From: Primulina eburnea
Taxonomy: Eukaryota; Streptophyta; Magnoliopsida; Lamiales; Gesneriaceae
DNA: 64,000 nucleotides
Assembly (NCBI RefSeq): GCF_022965805.1
Contig: NC_133117.1
Coordinates: 10,192,183-10,256,182, forward strand
Reading direction: 5' to 3'
The position numbers and the translations under genes were made by a program. Positions 42,296 to 54,239 of this stretch are shown here, in pieces; the first letter of the stretch is position 1, and each line of letters begins with the position of its first letter. Below the pieces are notes generated by a model. That model was not told where the DNA came from and did no database searches. It saw only the letters and a list, made by a program, of their open reading frames with translations.

Positions 42296-43161
42296 ACAAA
42301 CCAGTTACTAAAAATAGTAATTCATGTCCATTTATCATGGTTTTGCATTTAACTAGCACTCGTGTGTCATTTTAATTCTATATGTATCTTATATCGTTTA
42401 AATCTCCGATGTCAAAATAAATATTTTTAACACATTTTCTAAATTTATTTGACAAAAATAATTTTTCTAATTAAATAACTCCATAATTATCTTAATCATG
42501 TCAAATTATCGGATAATTACGTACATGACCTTACAGAAAATCTACTAATTCAGATTTGACTAGGAAAGTAATAGTTTTATCAATCAAACTATCCACACAC
42601 ATAAGTGAGCGATGAATCCCCGATTATAAAGCATCGACTCCTATGTATGTCGTAACTACATTCAATCTCGACATCTGATGACCCTCTCTGTGTCGATAAA
42701 CAAGTCAAAGTGCAGCGGTAGTACATAAAGCCTCTATGTTATCCCGAGTTAAAGGATTAACGGTGTACAACCATAATCACAGACTAATTAACTAGATATG
42801 CGATGACCACATAGAAAGTATAAGTGAAGGTTGTTCAACGACTCATCCCATGAGTACTCCATCTGTATTATTGGACATCTTCATGTCCATAACAATGAAA
42901 CCTGGCGTTATCATTACAGATGTTAATCTCGAGCTCGAGTAACATTTATCTTTATTTTAGACGGCTGAATCAACTAAGAACAAATTTATAATATAAGGTA
43001 TTAGTTTTCAATAATCGACGTGATATGTAAGATCTCATGCAGCGTGTATGGAGATATAAATAAATTAAATGTCATATTTTTATAAAAACGTAAAAACATA
43101 TTATTAAAATAATTAGTAAAGATCAAACCACAAATCAGCTTGTGTAACCCCTATTCTAACA
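42296..43161 (-). mobile_element. Relic of a Copia LTR next to element A
   Basis: Read on the minus strand from 43161 it begins TGTTAGAATAGG and then follows the LTR of element G in order: ATGGTTGTACACC, then TGCACTTTGACTTGTTTA, GGGTCATCAG, TAGGAGTCGATGC and GGGGATTCA. Similarity fades after about 570 bases. It belongs to a related but different family. There is no purine tract beyond 43161, so it is a 5' or solo LTR. Element A inserted at its left edge or inside it. Confidence 0.6.
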
Positions 43162-43278
43162 ATGTCAACAAGCAAAAGAGTTAGAGTACCTTGACATACT
43201 ACAATCACTCTCCTGAGAAGATTTTGTTGCTTTCTGTCATTGTTGTAGATAGATGAAAGGAAGCAGATTTTGTGGTGG

Positions 43279-43281
<3 letters not shown>

Positions 43282-43362
<81 letters not shown>

Positions 43363-43370
43363 CATCATCA
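43282..43370. repeat. (TTA)n trinucleotide microsatellite
   Basis: About 85 bases of TTA/TAT with one phase slip near 43313, ending in ATCATCATC. The apparent Ile/Tyr-rich and Leu-rich frames are artefacts. Confidence 0.97.
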
Positions 43371-43727
43371 GTATTAATTGGACATTTTCTAATAAAAATT
43401 ATTTATTCATTTTGCGCTACCGACCCCGAACACCACGTGGACACATATCTTATTAAATATAATTTTTTTTATGACTTGCAACCACCAATACATTTAAGTC
43501 AATATAAAATCCTTGTGTTATAGTGTTGTTTCTTACCATTTTCCCATATAAAGATGTAAAAACGACGACAAAAATATTCCGTGAAAAAATTACAAATAGA
43601 TTTTTTTAAAAAAAAATAAACATACTGAAATTTAATATATATATATATATATTTATTTAAAAAAAATTGGAGATCTTATAAGTGTTCATGTAAGATGAAA
43701 TGATGATATTTGGAAGACAAAAACTTG

Positions 43728-43885
43728 TGTGAGACGGTCTCACGGGTCGAATTTGTGAGACGGATCTCTTATTTGGGTAATCAATGAAAAAGTATAATTT
43801 TTTATGCTTAGAGTATTACTTTTTATTGTGAATGTGGGTAGGGTTGACCCGTCTCACAAATTAGTATCCGTGAGACCGTCTCACA
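43728..43885. mobile_element. MITE copy 1 with palindromic ends
   Basis: About 158 bp. The left end is TGTGAGACGGTCTCACGGGT and the right end, reversed, is TGTGAGACCGTCTCACGGAT, so the terminal inverted repeat extends about 40 bp with mismatches. Each end is also nearly self-palindromic (GTGAGAC/GTCTCAC). The interior is GGGTAATCAATGAAAAAGTA and TTTTTATTGTGAATGTGGGT. Other copies are at 46458 and 49499. Confidence 0.85.
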
Positions 43886-46457
43886 TGAGACTCACTCTAT
43901 TTGGAATAGGCATTTTACAAAATTAGAAAATAATAATTTGTTCCTCCATGTTTCATTTTTTTAAAATAAATAAAATATACGAAAAATCTTTCTATGAAAA
44001 ATCAATTATCGATATCACTCACTTTCACATTATTTCACATTTTTATGTTTCCGAAATTTTCCTGCTTCAATCTAATCAGCATATTAAATTTTGTACAAAT
44101 CATACCAAAAATTGAAAAAAAAAAAATTGGATACAAAAAGTGACTTGATTTCTAAATACACAAATGATAAAAAAAAAAGTTATAAATAAACACATGAATA
44201 GTACTCATTACAAGAAAAAACACTTTTTTCTTCCAACTGTCCCAAAATATATAATTGAATGCAGCAAATCGATGATAAGATGTTTAAAGTAAATAACACA
44301 ACATTCTTCCACTAACCGGAAGACTTCGATTTTACAACAATTTATAACAACTCACTTCAATTAAAATTTATACTCTGAAACTCTTAATCTTATACGTACT
44401 CAACAAATACAAACACTGTTTTTGAATAATTAGATTCAACACTCGAGCAAATAAATTTTTAAGAAAAACTTGAGTCGTTGAGTGAAATGAATGTGATAAA
44501 ATTTGATGTGAGTGCTAAATGAGCACCTTGATGATTAAGAGCGGTCGAGCTTTTTCGGAAGCTTCAAAATCTGAAATAGACAAGTTTCTGGGTGGGCCTA
44601 GATTAAAGGTAGAGTAGATGCTACCTGTGGGGGCAGTGCCCTCACAGGATCTCAGCCATTGATTTTACATGGTGATTAAATCTGGGCCTTTGATCACTTC
44701 ATGGGATGTATGTGTGTTTAAATTTGGGCTTTTGATCACCGCATGGGGCAGTGCCACACAAGGTAGGGTGAAATAAACCCTAGATTAATTATCTATCCAC
44801 GTCATACCATGTGGGCATAACCTGAATATAATTCTAGCCGTCAGATTGATGTGGCTGTCACTAAATATAAGGGCCCCATATTTGATTTTGCTGTATCGAC
44901 GGTGGATTGTGGACCTGGTGTGCATATTCGCTGCCTCATTCAATGTGTTCCTTCTTTATCTGGTTGACCTTTTTTTACATCTCCTAACTAACTTAAAAAA
45001 TATATGTACTCCATCGACCTGCATGTATTTTTCGGATAAAATTTAATACAAAATATTGAAAATCGGAAACCGATATATAATTTTTCGTAATTAAATTTTT
45101 TAGATACGACATTAGTATATTTAAAATTTGATGAAATTTCGGTACAAAACTTTGAAAATCTGTATTAATATATTTATTATATTTGAATACTATATGTTTC
45201 AGATCTGAGATGAATATATTATTTTTGAGTACTCAAACATGTATAATAATTTTCGACATTAATGACACATGTTTTTCCCGTAAAAATCGGTACAAAACAT
45301 TAAATATCTGGTACTATTAAATGATACACCAATGTAAACTCTTTTTGATCGGGTACTAATGTATGATATTTTAGTACACAAAAAATTGTAGTAAGTTTGA
45401 TATTAATATAATTGTTCCAATTTTATATTCAAAATTTTATCTTTTGTATCATATTTAAAACAATAATTTCTACACTATCGTACTAAGTTCTAGGATTTCA
45501 ATGCTTTGTGTCGGATTTCTTCCGAAAAATTGTTTTTTGTTTAAAGGTTGGGAATGAGTATCGAAGTCAAAATCTTATATTAAATTTGTTTCTTGATGTC
45601 AGATGAATAATGTTATGGACATTTAAGATTATTTAATTATAATAATAAATATATATTCTCTTTGTACGTTATTGACAATAAAATCAATAAATCGTCACGA
45701 TTGGTAAATCTTACGAGATATATGTGTAAAAATTTAATGTAAATAAAGAGTAGGTCTATTGTGAGACTGTCTCATAGATCTTTTATCGTGAGATGAGTCA
45801 ACTATATGTTTATAATAAAAAATAAAAATTCTGACATAAAAAATAATATTTTTTTATGGACGACTCAAATAAAAAATCTATTTTATGAAATTGATTCATA
45901 AGATCATTTACAAAAAATTGGTATCAAATAAAAGACCAATTATTATTTTATTTAAGATAGAAACTTAAGGGGACATGAAAATTCTCAAGTCCCACTCGAT
46001 GTCGGACGGTCATGTTATTAAAAAATTAATTTTAATTTTCCTTTTCATTCATCATATTTGGGGACCATAAAACTCTGTAGAAATTAATTTGTTTTTTATA
46101 GGATGGACCCCACTTTAATATGGGCCCACCTTCACACTTTCTGGTTTGTGAAAAAGTATGACCAGAGAGATTTTTTCGCCAGGATTATGTAAGGGAAAAT
46201 AAATTTGTTTAGTGGTTCATCGATCTTGAGATATAATTTGTAGTTATGAATCAAATTATATTTTTGTGACTTATTATAATTTTTTGTACATAATATAAAG
46301 TAGGTTTAATTTTTAATAATTCGTGTAAAGAGAACTTGTTTCAACAAAATAAATCTCTATTTAGAACATCAATTGAAGATTTATTTTAAAGAAAGTAAAA
46401 TTTGTAAATTGTACTCTCTAATTGATAATTAGCCATCAAATTCTAAGCAAAAAATTG
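43886..46457. other. AT-rich intergenic DNA
   Basis: No gene is supported. At 44560-44790 a more GC-rich patch has two copies of a GGGCAGTGCC word and is bounded by CCTAGATTAAAG and CCCTAGATTAAT, so it may be another decayed small element. A diverged copy of the palindromic-end MITE seems to lie at 45758-45915 (GTGAGACTGTCTCATAGATC and degraded interior). Confidence 0.5.
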
Positions 46458-46615
46458 TGTGAGACGGTCTCACGGGTCGTATTTGTGAGACGGATCTCTT
46501 ATTTGGGTCACCTATGAAAAAGTATTACTTTTTATGCTAAGAGTATTACTTTTTATTGTGAATATGGGTAGGGTTGACCCGTCTCACAGATTATGATCCG
46601 TGAGACGGTCTCACA
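46458..46615. mobile_element. MITE copy 2 with palindromic ends
   Basis: Same family as 43728-43885: TGTGAGACGGTCTCACGGGT at the left, GATCCGTGAGACGGTCTCAC at the right, interior GAAAAAGTATTACTTTTTAT. It is the best preserved copy in the window. Confidence 0.88.
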
Positions 46616-47890
46616 TGAAACCCACTCCAAATTCTAATCGCGGTTTCCCATCGGAGAACTTGGCCAGCTGACTCTTTTTAGGTAACTGAAAATATTCCAC
46701 TTTTCTACCCTCCATTGGTAAATTATTCCACTTTTTAGGTAATTGAAAATCTTTTAACAAGGATAGAAAAAAGTTCAAGGGTCTGGTCTTTCCAAGAAGG
46801 GCCGATCTATCTATTAATCAACATAATTAGTAGGAAAACTGATTCCACAATTTTTAATACAAACAACCCAAAACGTTAAATTAATATGTGGAAAAAAGCA
46901 CTGGAAGTAAATTAGAAGCATCTCAAGAATATTTAAAAATAAATCCCATTATTCAAATTAATTAGACATCACAATTTCATTGTTTTGTATTTGATTAAAT
47001 CAAAAGACATGGAAGTCTAAAAAAAAATCTTGAGCAAAGATACCAATTAGGTAAGCACTTGTCCCAGTCATCAACTCGACAACTGTCGATTCTATCTGGA
47101 TCCTAACCATCAACTCCCCAACGGTTCTATGATTCCATCCTCTCTGATCGGTTTCCTCTCAAATTCTAGCCATACTTTTGCAGGCTGCTTGGAGAGATAT
47201 AGCGGGTTCGTGGGATTTTGGCGATAGAAGTGGATTCAAATTCTGGGTTGGCGAAAATTGAGCGAAGAAGGGGCCGATAAGTAGACGGGGATAACCAGTT
47301 GGCCCGGCCGACTCCGGATCAAGTCCGGTGTACTTGTAATGATGCATTTGTGTGTTACGAGATGGACATGGTTTTTGATGCTTGTGTATAAAAGGTACAG
47401 AGTATTGCTTTGATTTGCTAATAGCCCGGTTGGCGGTTGAGGCATGTGTTTGGTTTCGGGTTTTGATTTAAACTTCTTCTTGGTTTTCATCTTCAATCTG
47501 TGAATAAGAATTTGAACTTGGTTGAATTTTTTTTTTCTGGGTTTGCTGGAATGCGACGGATCTTAGTCGGGAAATTTGGATATAAAATTGATTTGAATTA
47601 GTTTTTCTGGGTTTTGATTTGCTGATTTGATTCAACAATTTTTTTTCTGGCTCTTTATTTCAAGGTCAATTTCGAAAATTTATACTTCAGACATGCATAT
47701 CAAGTAATTTGATTTGAACTTAAAAATTTATCAAATCCATTTTCATACCTTTGGTCGTCTGTCTTTCCCCGATCAGATGAATTAATTTACTCGAGTTTTC
47801 AGACTAATCTTATTACCAACTTCGAGGCTGTCGAGAAACAGAGTACAACTGTCCGTACACTAACTTTAACTGCAGATAATCGACTTATCC
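46616..47890. other. Intergenic DNA, possible decayed gene sequence
   Basis: The stretch 47040-47500 is less AT-rich than its surroundings and holds a TATAAAAG at about 47388, but neither strand gives a frame I can recognise. Minus-strand frames of 62 and 86 codons overlap here without homology. Confidence 0.4.
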
Positions 47891-47919
47891 CTTACCTTAA
47901 ATTCGCTGGAAAACTCAAA

Positions 47920-48189
47920 ACATTTCTTACAAAACAAACAACTATTACGGAAACCCAAACATATTGCTACGAATAAACATGGCAAGAAGCCCTGATCAAG
48001 CTGGAGTTTTAGTGTGGATTCCTCGTAGCCTGAATAGACACACGAACCATTCGAACATTTCTTACAAAACAAACAACTATTACGGAAACCCAAACATATT
48101 GCTGCGAATAAACCTGGCAGGAAGCCCTGATCAACCTGGAGTTTTAGTGTGGATCCCCCCTAGCCTGAATAGACACGCGAACCATTCGA
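47920..48189. repeat. 135-bp tandem duplication
   Basis: 47920-48054 and 48055-48189 are two adjacent copies with about ten differences (for example CGAATAAACATGGCAAG against CGAATAAACCTGGCAGG). The duplication lies inside or just beyond the small minus-strand ORF 48131-48328. Confidence 0.93.
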
Positions 48190-48328
48190 AAGCAGTTCCG
48201 AGTAAGTGAATTATATCCGAGAAAATACGGGCCTTGATGGCTCCTCGGACGGGTAATGGGCGGCAGGAAAGCTTCTTGGCCGAAAATGGCTCCTCCTCAA
48301 CATTCAGAGAAGGCCCAGAACCCAACAT
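48131..48328 (-). CDS. Possible small host gene or 5' exon, unknown
   Basis: A 65-codon frame on the minus strand (starts MLGSGPSLNVEEEPFSAKK, then CRPLPVRGAIKARIF). It has the best host-gene credentials in the window: GTATAAATAGG as TATA box on the same strand at 48395-48405, about 70 bases before the ATG, and a good splice donor (AAG|GTAAGG) further on at about 47891-47899. I recognise no family. The 135-bp tandem duplication covers its 3' part and the following DNA, so the gene may be truncated or rearranged. It could also be a chance frame. Confidence 0.35.
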   Translation of the reverse strand: MLGSGPSLNVEEEPFSAKKLSCRPLPVRGAIKARIFSDIIHLLGTAFEWFACLFRLGGIHTKTPG

Positions 48329-48405
48329 TTCTGGTACTGTTTGAGGTGGGTTCTGAGATTGGAAAGAGTCGCTTTTTTTTGGCGAAGAAAGATGCCTATT
48401 TATAC

Positions 48406-49498
48406 TACGGGAATCATCCCTATGATTCTTTCACCTGCTACGAAATTTCCTGCTGATCTAGTTTTGGCAGTGCCAGTCTATGTTTAATTAAATTATGGTC
48501 ATGCTACAATTGAGATTACATATTTTAATTTATAAAATACGTTTGATATGATAAAGTTATCATATATATATTTTTGAAAGGCTTCTTTCATTCGAAGCTC
48601 TTGAATTCTGACCAATGGTTTCTAGTCACTCTTGAACGTAATTTTAACCGAAATTTTCAGCTACGGATTCAACCCTTCAAAGTGATATTTGCATAATGAT
48701 TCTTCAATAATATGAAGAGTTTTATAATAAAACTCTTGATCATGCAGGTTCTAAAATCTGGGATACAAAATTTGTTTCTATAATACATAAATAAATAAAA
48801 TAGTTGTATCAATAATCACATGATTTAATTATTTTTTATATTAAGAACCATGAATGGCAACAACTTATTACCAAGAAAAGTATTGAGAACAAAAAAATAT
48901 TCTCATCTCAGGTTGTGTTTGAATTGAAAGATTTGAGTGAATTTGCATTCAAATTCACACATTAAATCCATCGTATCAATTTGGTAAAAAATTACGATGA
49001 ATGATTTGAAATCACTTGTGTTAATTACGTAAATTTTTGTGCTTCAATCAATATAGTCAATTTAAATTTATGAATTTCAAATGCTTTGATTTGAAATCCT
49101 CCGAAAAATTTAAATATATCAATCTAAACGCAACCTTAATGTTTTAAAATTATCTCCGATCACGTTTCGAATGGAAGCGTGAATAGAATTTGAACAAGTA
49201 TGTGTTACATTCGAAATTTGACGGCTTATAATTTTTTGTAATATCCCACCTTCATTAAACCGCGTTCTCAGCTTGTTTAATTTCTGCACTGAAAGTCGAC
49301 GGCAATTTCCTTTCTTGAACCACTGGGACCAAACCACCAAATCTCGTTGCATGGCATCAGAGAAATATTATACGAGGAATTATTGTTGAGTTTAGATGGA
49401 AAGATTTGAAATTCATGGTTTTAAATGTATTTTATTCACTTTTACGAAATATAAATTCAAATCTATCTCTATTTATTTACATTAAACGCAAAAACTTG
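48406..49498. other. AT-rich intergenic DNA
   Basis: I see no gene, repeat or element here. Confidence 0.5.
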
Positions 49499-49638
49499 TG
49501 TGAGACGGTCTCACGGGTCGTATTTTGAAAGACATATATCTTATTTGAGTCATCTATGAAAAATATTACTTTTTATGCTAGCAGTATTACTTTTTATTAT
49601 GAATATCGGTAAGGTTGACCCGTCTCACATGTCTCACA
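49499..49638. mobile_element. MITE copy 3 with palindromic ends, right end shortened
   Basis: Same family as 43728-43885. The left end and interior are kept; the right end has lost about 20 bp of its inverted repeat. Confidence 0.8.
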
Positions 49639-49659
49639 AGAGACATACTCTACATTAAG

Positions 49660-51110
49660 CAATAGTTTGGTACATGGGATAAGAGAGTGATTGATAAATA
49701 ATCCTCCTTATCCCATGTTTGGTACCTTTTTAAAAAGCCAATTATATTCTAGAGAAATAATTTTTTAGAAGGATAAAATATCCCTTCTATTAGGTGTGAT
49801 AATTTTAATTTAATGATAAAATACATTACAAATGACTTAATTGCCCTGAATTTATAATGATTTTTATAAATCTATGCTAGAAGGTAGAAATTAAAATCAA
49901 ATAAATATTTTTTATTTATTTTTATATATTATATAATATGATAATTATATAAATAATTTTTATAAATATCAATAAAATTATTATTATCACTCGATTAACT
50001 TTAAAAATTGATATTTAACTTGACTCACAAAATCAAGGGCTCAATTATCCCATTATACAATATATAAAATTAGGTAAAAATAATTAAATCATGCAAGCAC
50101 TATCAGCGCATGAACAGATAAAAAAATATGAATTCAAGCAACAACTTTGAAATTATAAAATTTATTATGATAAGGTCAATTTTGTCATTAAAATCTAATA
50201 TATAAATTTAATCATTCTTATTAAAATCATACCAAACATTAAATATAATATCCTACATCTTATTTATCCTTAACTTATCCTTATAGGCATTGTTTGGTGT
50301 GCATGATAAGGGGGGATTGATTGTTAATCCTTCACTTATCATGTGTTTGGTGTGCATGATTAAGATTGTGATAGGCCCGTTCAACCCGCACCCGGCCCGC
50401 ACATATGCATTATTATCCTCATGTGGGTGATTATATAATCCTTTGGGGGAGAAGGGATTATGTTTAATTAATTTAAATTTTTCTTTAATATTCTAAAGTT
50501 TAAAATAATTATAGATTCAAAACATTTAATAATATTTAAATATAATTTTTAATTTAACTGATATTATAAATAATTTAGTTATTATTGATCATATTTTTTA
50601 TTATTATATTATTTTTAATTGTAATAGTATAATTTTTATTAACCATTTTTTATTATTCAAATTTGTATTAATATTTTAATTATCACAATAAATGCATATT
50701 TATATTATTATCAAAATTTAATTATTTTTTATAATATTAATCGAGTTTTTAGTTTTTTTTTTTCGAAAATTGGAATTAATGAAAGTTCAATAATTAATAT
50801 AATATTTAAATTTTATTTATAATTTTTAAAATCAATTAATTCTAGATATTTTATTTATTTATTCAATCATTTTAAAAATATATTACTAACTAATATATGA
50901 TGAGGGCATTTTAGTAAATAGTTAACAAAAATAATCAAGCAAGTTAAACTCATGCCAAACATCATATAATTTATCATCATGTATTGTGTATCCTTACTTT
51001 TTATTTTATAATCACTATTATTATATATCATTTACTTATCCTATCACACGAACCAAACGGTGCCATATTATATATCACATATTTATTTTATCATATGTAC
51101 CAAACTACTG
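49660..51110. mobile_element. MITE F1, split by a second MITE
   Basis: The left end CAATAGTTTGGTACATGGGA is the inverse of the right end (ATGTACCAAACTACTG). The body is AT-rich and closely resembles 53134-53845 (ATAAATAATCCTCCTTATCC, CATGCAAGCACTATC). The similarity breaks at 50285 and resumes at 51065, where F3 sits. No coding frame. Confidence 0.75.
50286..51064. mobile_element. MITE F3, Tourist-like, nested in F1
   Basis: It begins GGCATTGTTTGGTGTGCATG and ends with the inverse (CCAAACGGTGCC). A 3-bp ATA flanks both sides (50283-50285 and 51065-51067). The terminal sequence and 3-bp duplication fit PIF/Harbinger (Tourist) MITEs. It is 779 bp, AT-rich, without a transposase frame. Confidence 0.7.
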
Positions 51111-52290
51111 ATCATCATGGATTTGATAAAAATGCCATGTAGAATAGTCTGGGTCAGATATTATGTTAGTTTTTGGTTGTTCAGATTAAATTAGCCATCG
51201 AATTTTTTTTGGAGTGTTATTTAAACTTCTTTTTTTGTTAATTACATTCGATCGTTTAGTTTTATCTAAAAATTGAGAATGATACCCTTTAACTGATTGT
51301 TTTTATTTTTGGTAAATTCATTAGTATTTTAATTTTCAAGTTAACTTATATAAAACTATATATAATTATTTAAAAATTGTATTTAAATTCTTTAGTATAT
51401 TTAAATATAAATAGATACACAAAAGTCTTACACTTTTTATTTTTTTTAAAATTCTATATCTGCTTAATTTTTTATTATAACTTAAAAGAGAATAATTTTT
51501 TAAAATTAATCATAATATATTATAAAATATATCTACTGAAAAATTGTTATTTTAAAATTAAACATTATTTATAAAATTCATAATTAATATATTTGTATAT
51601 TACCATCATACATAAATAATTTTAACACATTTTTTATTTATATAGTATTAATGTAGCTAAAAAAATGCAACTCATTGGATTACGTAGATCGAAATAAGAA
51701 GATCTTGTTGGATCGTAAACGGGTTCGGGTAGTTATAGATGACAAACATAGACGACTAGAGTAGACGAGTCAACCTAGTAGTAGACAATTGGCTCGTAAA
51801 CAGATCAACGTAGTCGTAAAAGACTGGCTTGTAAACGAATACATACATATCTTAAACGGATACATACAGATGACTGGCTCGTAAAAGGATCTTTGCATTC
51901 GTAAAAGACATGCTCGTAAACGGATCCACGTAGATATAGACCAGTAAACAACAAACTTCATAGGTTGTCATCTATGTCACGAACAAACGTAATAGACATC
52001 GGGATTTGTCCAGCATAGAAACTCTCACGCTCCAGCCAGTAAATAATTTATGTATATTATATGAAAGTTGGAGAGCCATAAAGGGGATAATGTACCTTGC
52101 ATAGCGAGGGTTGTATTTTTAAGAGTGTCTGACGAGCTTTGACTTTTGTAGGCAATGCGGACAAATGATGAAATTGGGCTAATAACCCATCTTCTCGGAT
52201 CCAGTGAAGTGGGGGTGATGAACATTACATGTATTGGAAATAATTAGTCTTGGGATGCAGGCTGGCTTGGTCACTGATAAATAATTATGA
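51111..52290. other. Intergenic DNA with a degenerate short repeat
   Basis: AT-rich to 51650. From 51712 to 51945 the words CTCGTAAACGGATC, TCGTAAAAGA and ACATACA recur irregularly (about eight occurrences of TCGTAAA), a decayed tandem or clustered repeat. No gene. Confidence 0.5.
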
Positions 52291-52432
52291 TGATTGAGCA
52301 TAGTGTCCCGCCCTTGTAGACCGGGACGGATCCAGATATATATACTAATTTATTATATTAAGTTTAAGTCTATCTCAACTTTAATTTCTGGATCCGTCCC
52401 TGTTTACAAGGGCGGGACACTATGCTCAATCA
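52291..52432. repeat. Long perfect-like hairpin (inverted repeat)
   Basis: Arms of about 46 bp (52291-52336 and 52387-52432) pair almost fully; both carry TGATTGAGCATAGTGTCCCG and GGGACGGATCCAGA or their complements. The loop is about 50 bases of AT-rich DNA. It could be a foldback MITE or a miRNA-like precursor. A partly related piece (GGACGGATC...GTCCGTCCC) lies at 52981-53010. Confidence 0.9.
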
Positions 52433-53133
52433 TCTATATATATATCAAATATGATAAATTAATATGAAAATAGTTTGCAAAATGAACCTGATATTTTTTT
52501 ATAAAAAAAACCTATTGTTCCTAGCGTATTCGAAATAGGAGAGTTAATTTTCAAAAAATAAGTTTAATCAATAGCATTTTTCAAAATTTATATATTATTT
52601 AAATTAATATGTAACTCGTGTAATATAATATAAGTTTCACTTAAATTCAAAATTTACATTTTAAAACTATTTTTAATATATTTTAAATGTACTTTCAAAA
52701 TTAAATTCTATTAAATAAAAGAATTGATAAACTAAATTTATCACTTTTATGAGTTATTTGTAACAAACCCCCTTTGAAATATCGAAAATCTACATTTATT
52801 CATTGTGAAAGTTAAATATGTATTCTAGATATTAACTTCTATGAGTTATTTGCATCGTGATATCTTTTAAAAAAATTAGAATGTGCTTGAATCTCTATAT
52901 ATATTTATCAAATAAAAATTGGAATTGGCTCGAATTTCTATAACTCTTTGTAAAAAAAATTGAGCTGGACTACAGCCTAGGACGGATCAAGCGTAGGTCC
53001 GTCCCTGCTTGTAGATGCGTGATTGAGTAGCTTCATACATTGATGCTTTGGAAATTGTTACTTTGCCACATGTCAGTCAATTATTTTGTTGAAGAAATAA
53101 TAATCTTTTTGTTATATGTTGTTTATAATCTAT
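52433..53133. other. AT-rich intergenic DNA
   Basis: No gene. It holds the partial hairpin relative at about 52981-53010. Confidence 0.5.
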
Positions 53134-53845
53134 GCATAGTTTGGTACATAGGATAAGGGAGGGATTGATAAATAATCCTCCTTATCCTATGTTTGGTATA
53201 TTTTTAAAAAGCTCATGATAATACCATGGGCCCTTGATAAATAATTTTTTTGAAGGATAAAATATCCCTTCTATTAGGTGTGATAGTTTTAATTTAATGA
53301 TAAAATACACTACAAATGACTTAATTACCCTCAATTTATAAATGATTTTTATAAATCTATGATAGCAGGTAGAGATTAAAATCAAATAAATATTTTTATT
53401 TATTTTTATATATTATATAAAATGATAATTACATAAATTGATTTTTATAAATCTCAATAAAATTATTAGAAATTAAAATCAAATAAATTGATTTTATATA
53501 TTATATAAAATGATAATTATAAAAATTGATATTTGACTTGACTCACAAAATCAAAGGCTCAATTATCATATTATATAATATATAAAATTAAGTAAAAATA
53601 AATAAATCATGCAAGCACTATCGACGCATGAACAAATGAAAAATATGAAGTCAAGCAACAACTTTGAAATTATAAAATTTATTATGATAAGGTTAATTTT
53701 TTCATTACAATCTAATATATAAATTTAATCACTTTTATTAAAATCATACCAAACATTAAATATGATATCTTACATCTTATTTATCCTTAACTTATCCTTA
53801 TATTATATATCACATGTTTACCTTATCATGTGTACCAAACTATGC
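53134..53845. mobile_element. MITE F2, 712 bp
   Basis: Terminal inverted repeats of about 25 bp: GCATAGTTTGGTACATAGGA at the left, and reversed at the right GCATAGTTTGGTACACATGA. CTAT flanks both sides (53130-53133 and 53846-53849). The body matches F1. No transposase frame. Confidence 0.8.
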
Positions 53846-54239
53846 CTATGTGACTTATGCATCAACTTGTTGCATTTCTTATAGTTGATATAACTTTTTT
53901 CTATGACTTGTTGCATTTCTTATATTCAATATGACTTCTTGCTGTGATTGTTGTTTGGTAGGATTGAAGATAATGGTTTAGACGAGAGGTGAACGAATTG
54001 TTATGCAAACCATGTCAAATAATGCTAATATTAAATTGTGTTACTAAAAACAAGTTTTAATAACGACTGAGTAATATGTGCTACTAAAAACAAGTTTTAA
54101 TTGCGAAAATTGCTCAGATTACTTAGTGAATATGATATAAAAGTAACATCTCAATTTTCTTCATCTTACTTATCAGCACATATGATAGTCTTAGCAGCAC
54201 AAGTAAATACTAGTGAATAAAGAGGCAAGAAGTTTTATA

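Noticed and set aside
43253..43523. Ile- or Leu-rich frames over the (TTA)n run
   Set aside because: Microsatellite artefact; no homology and no gene context.
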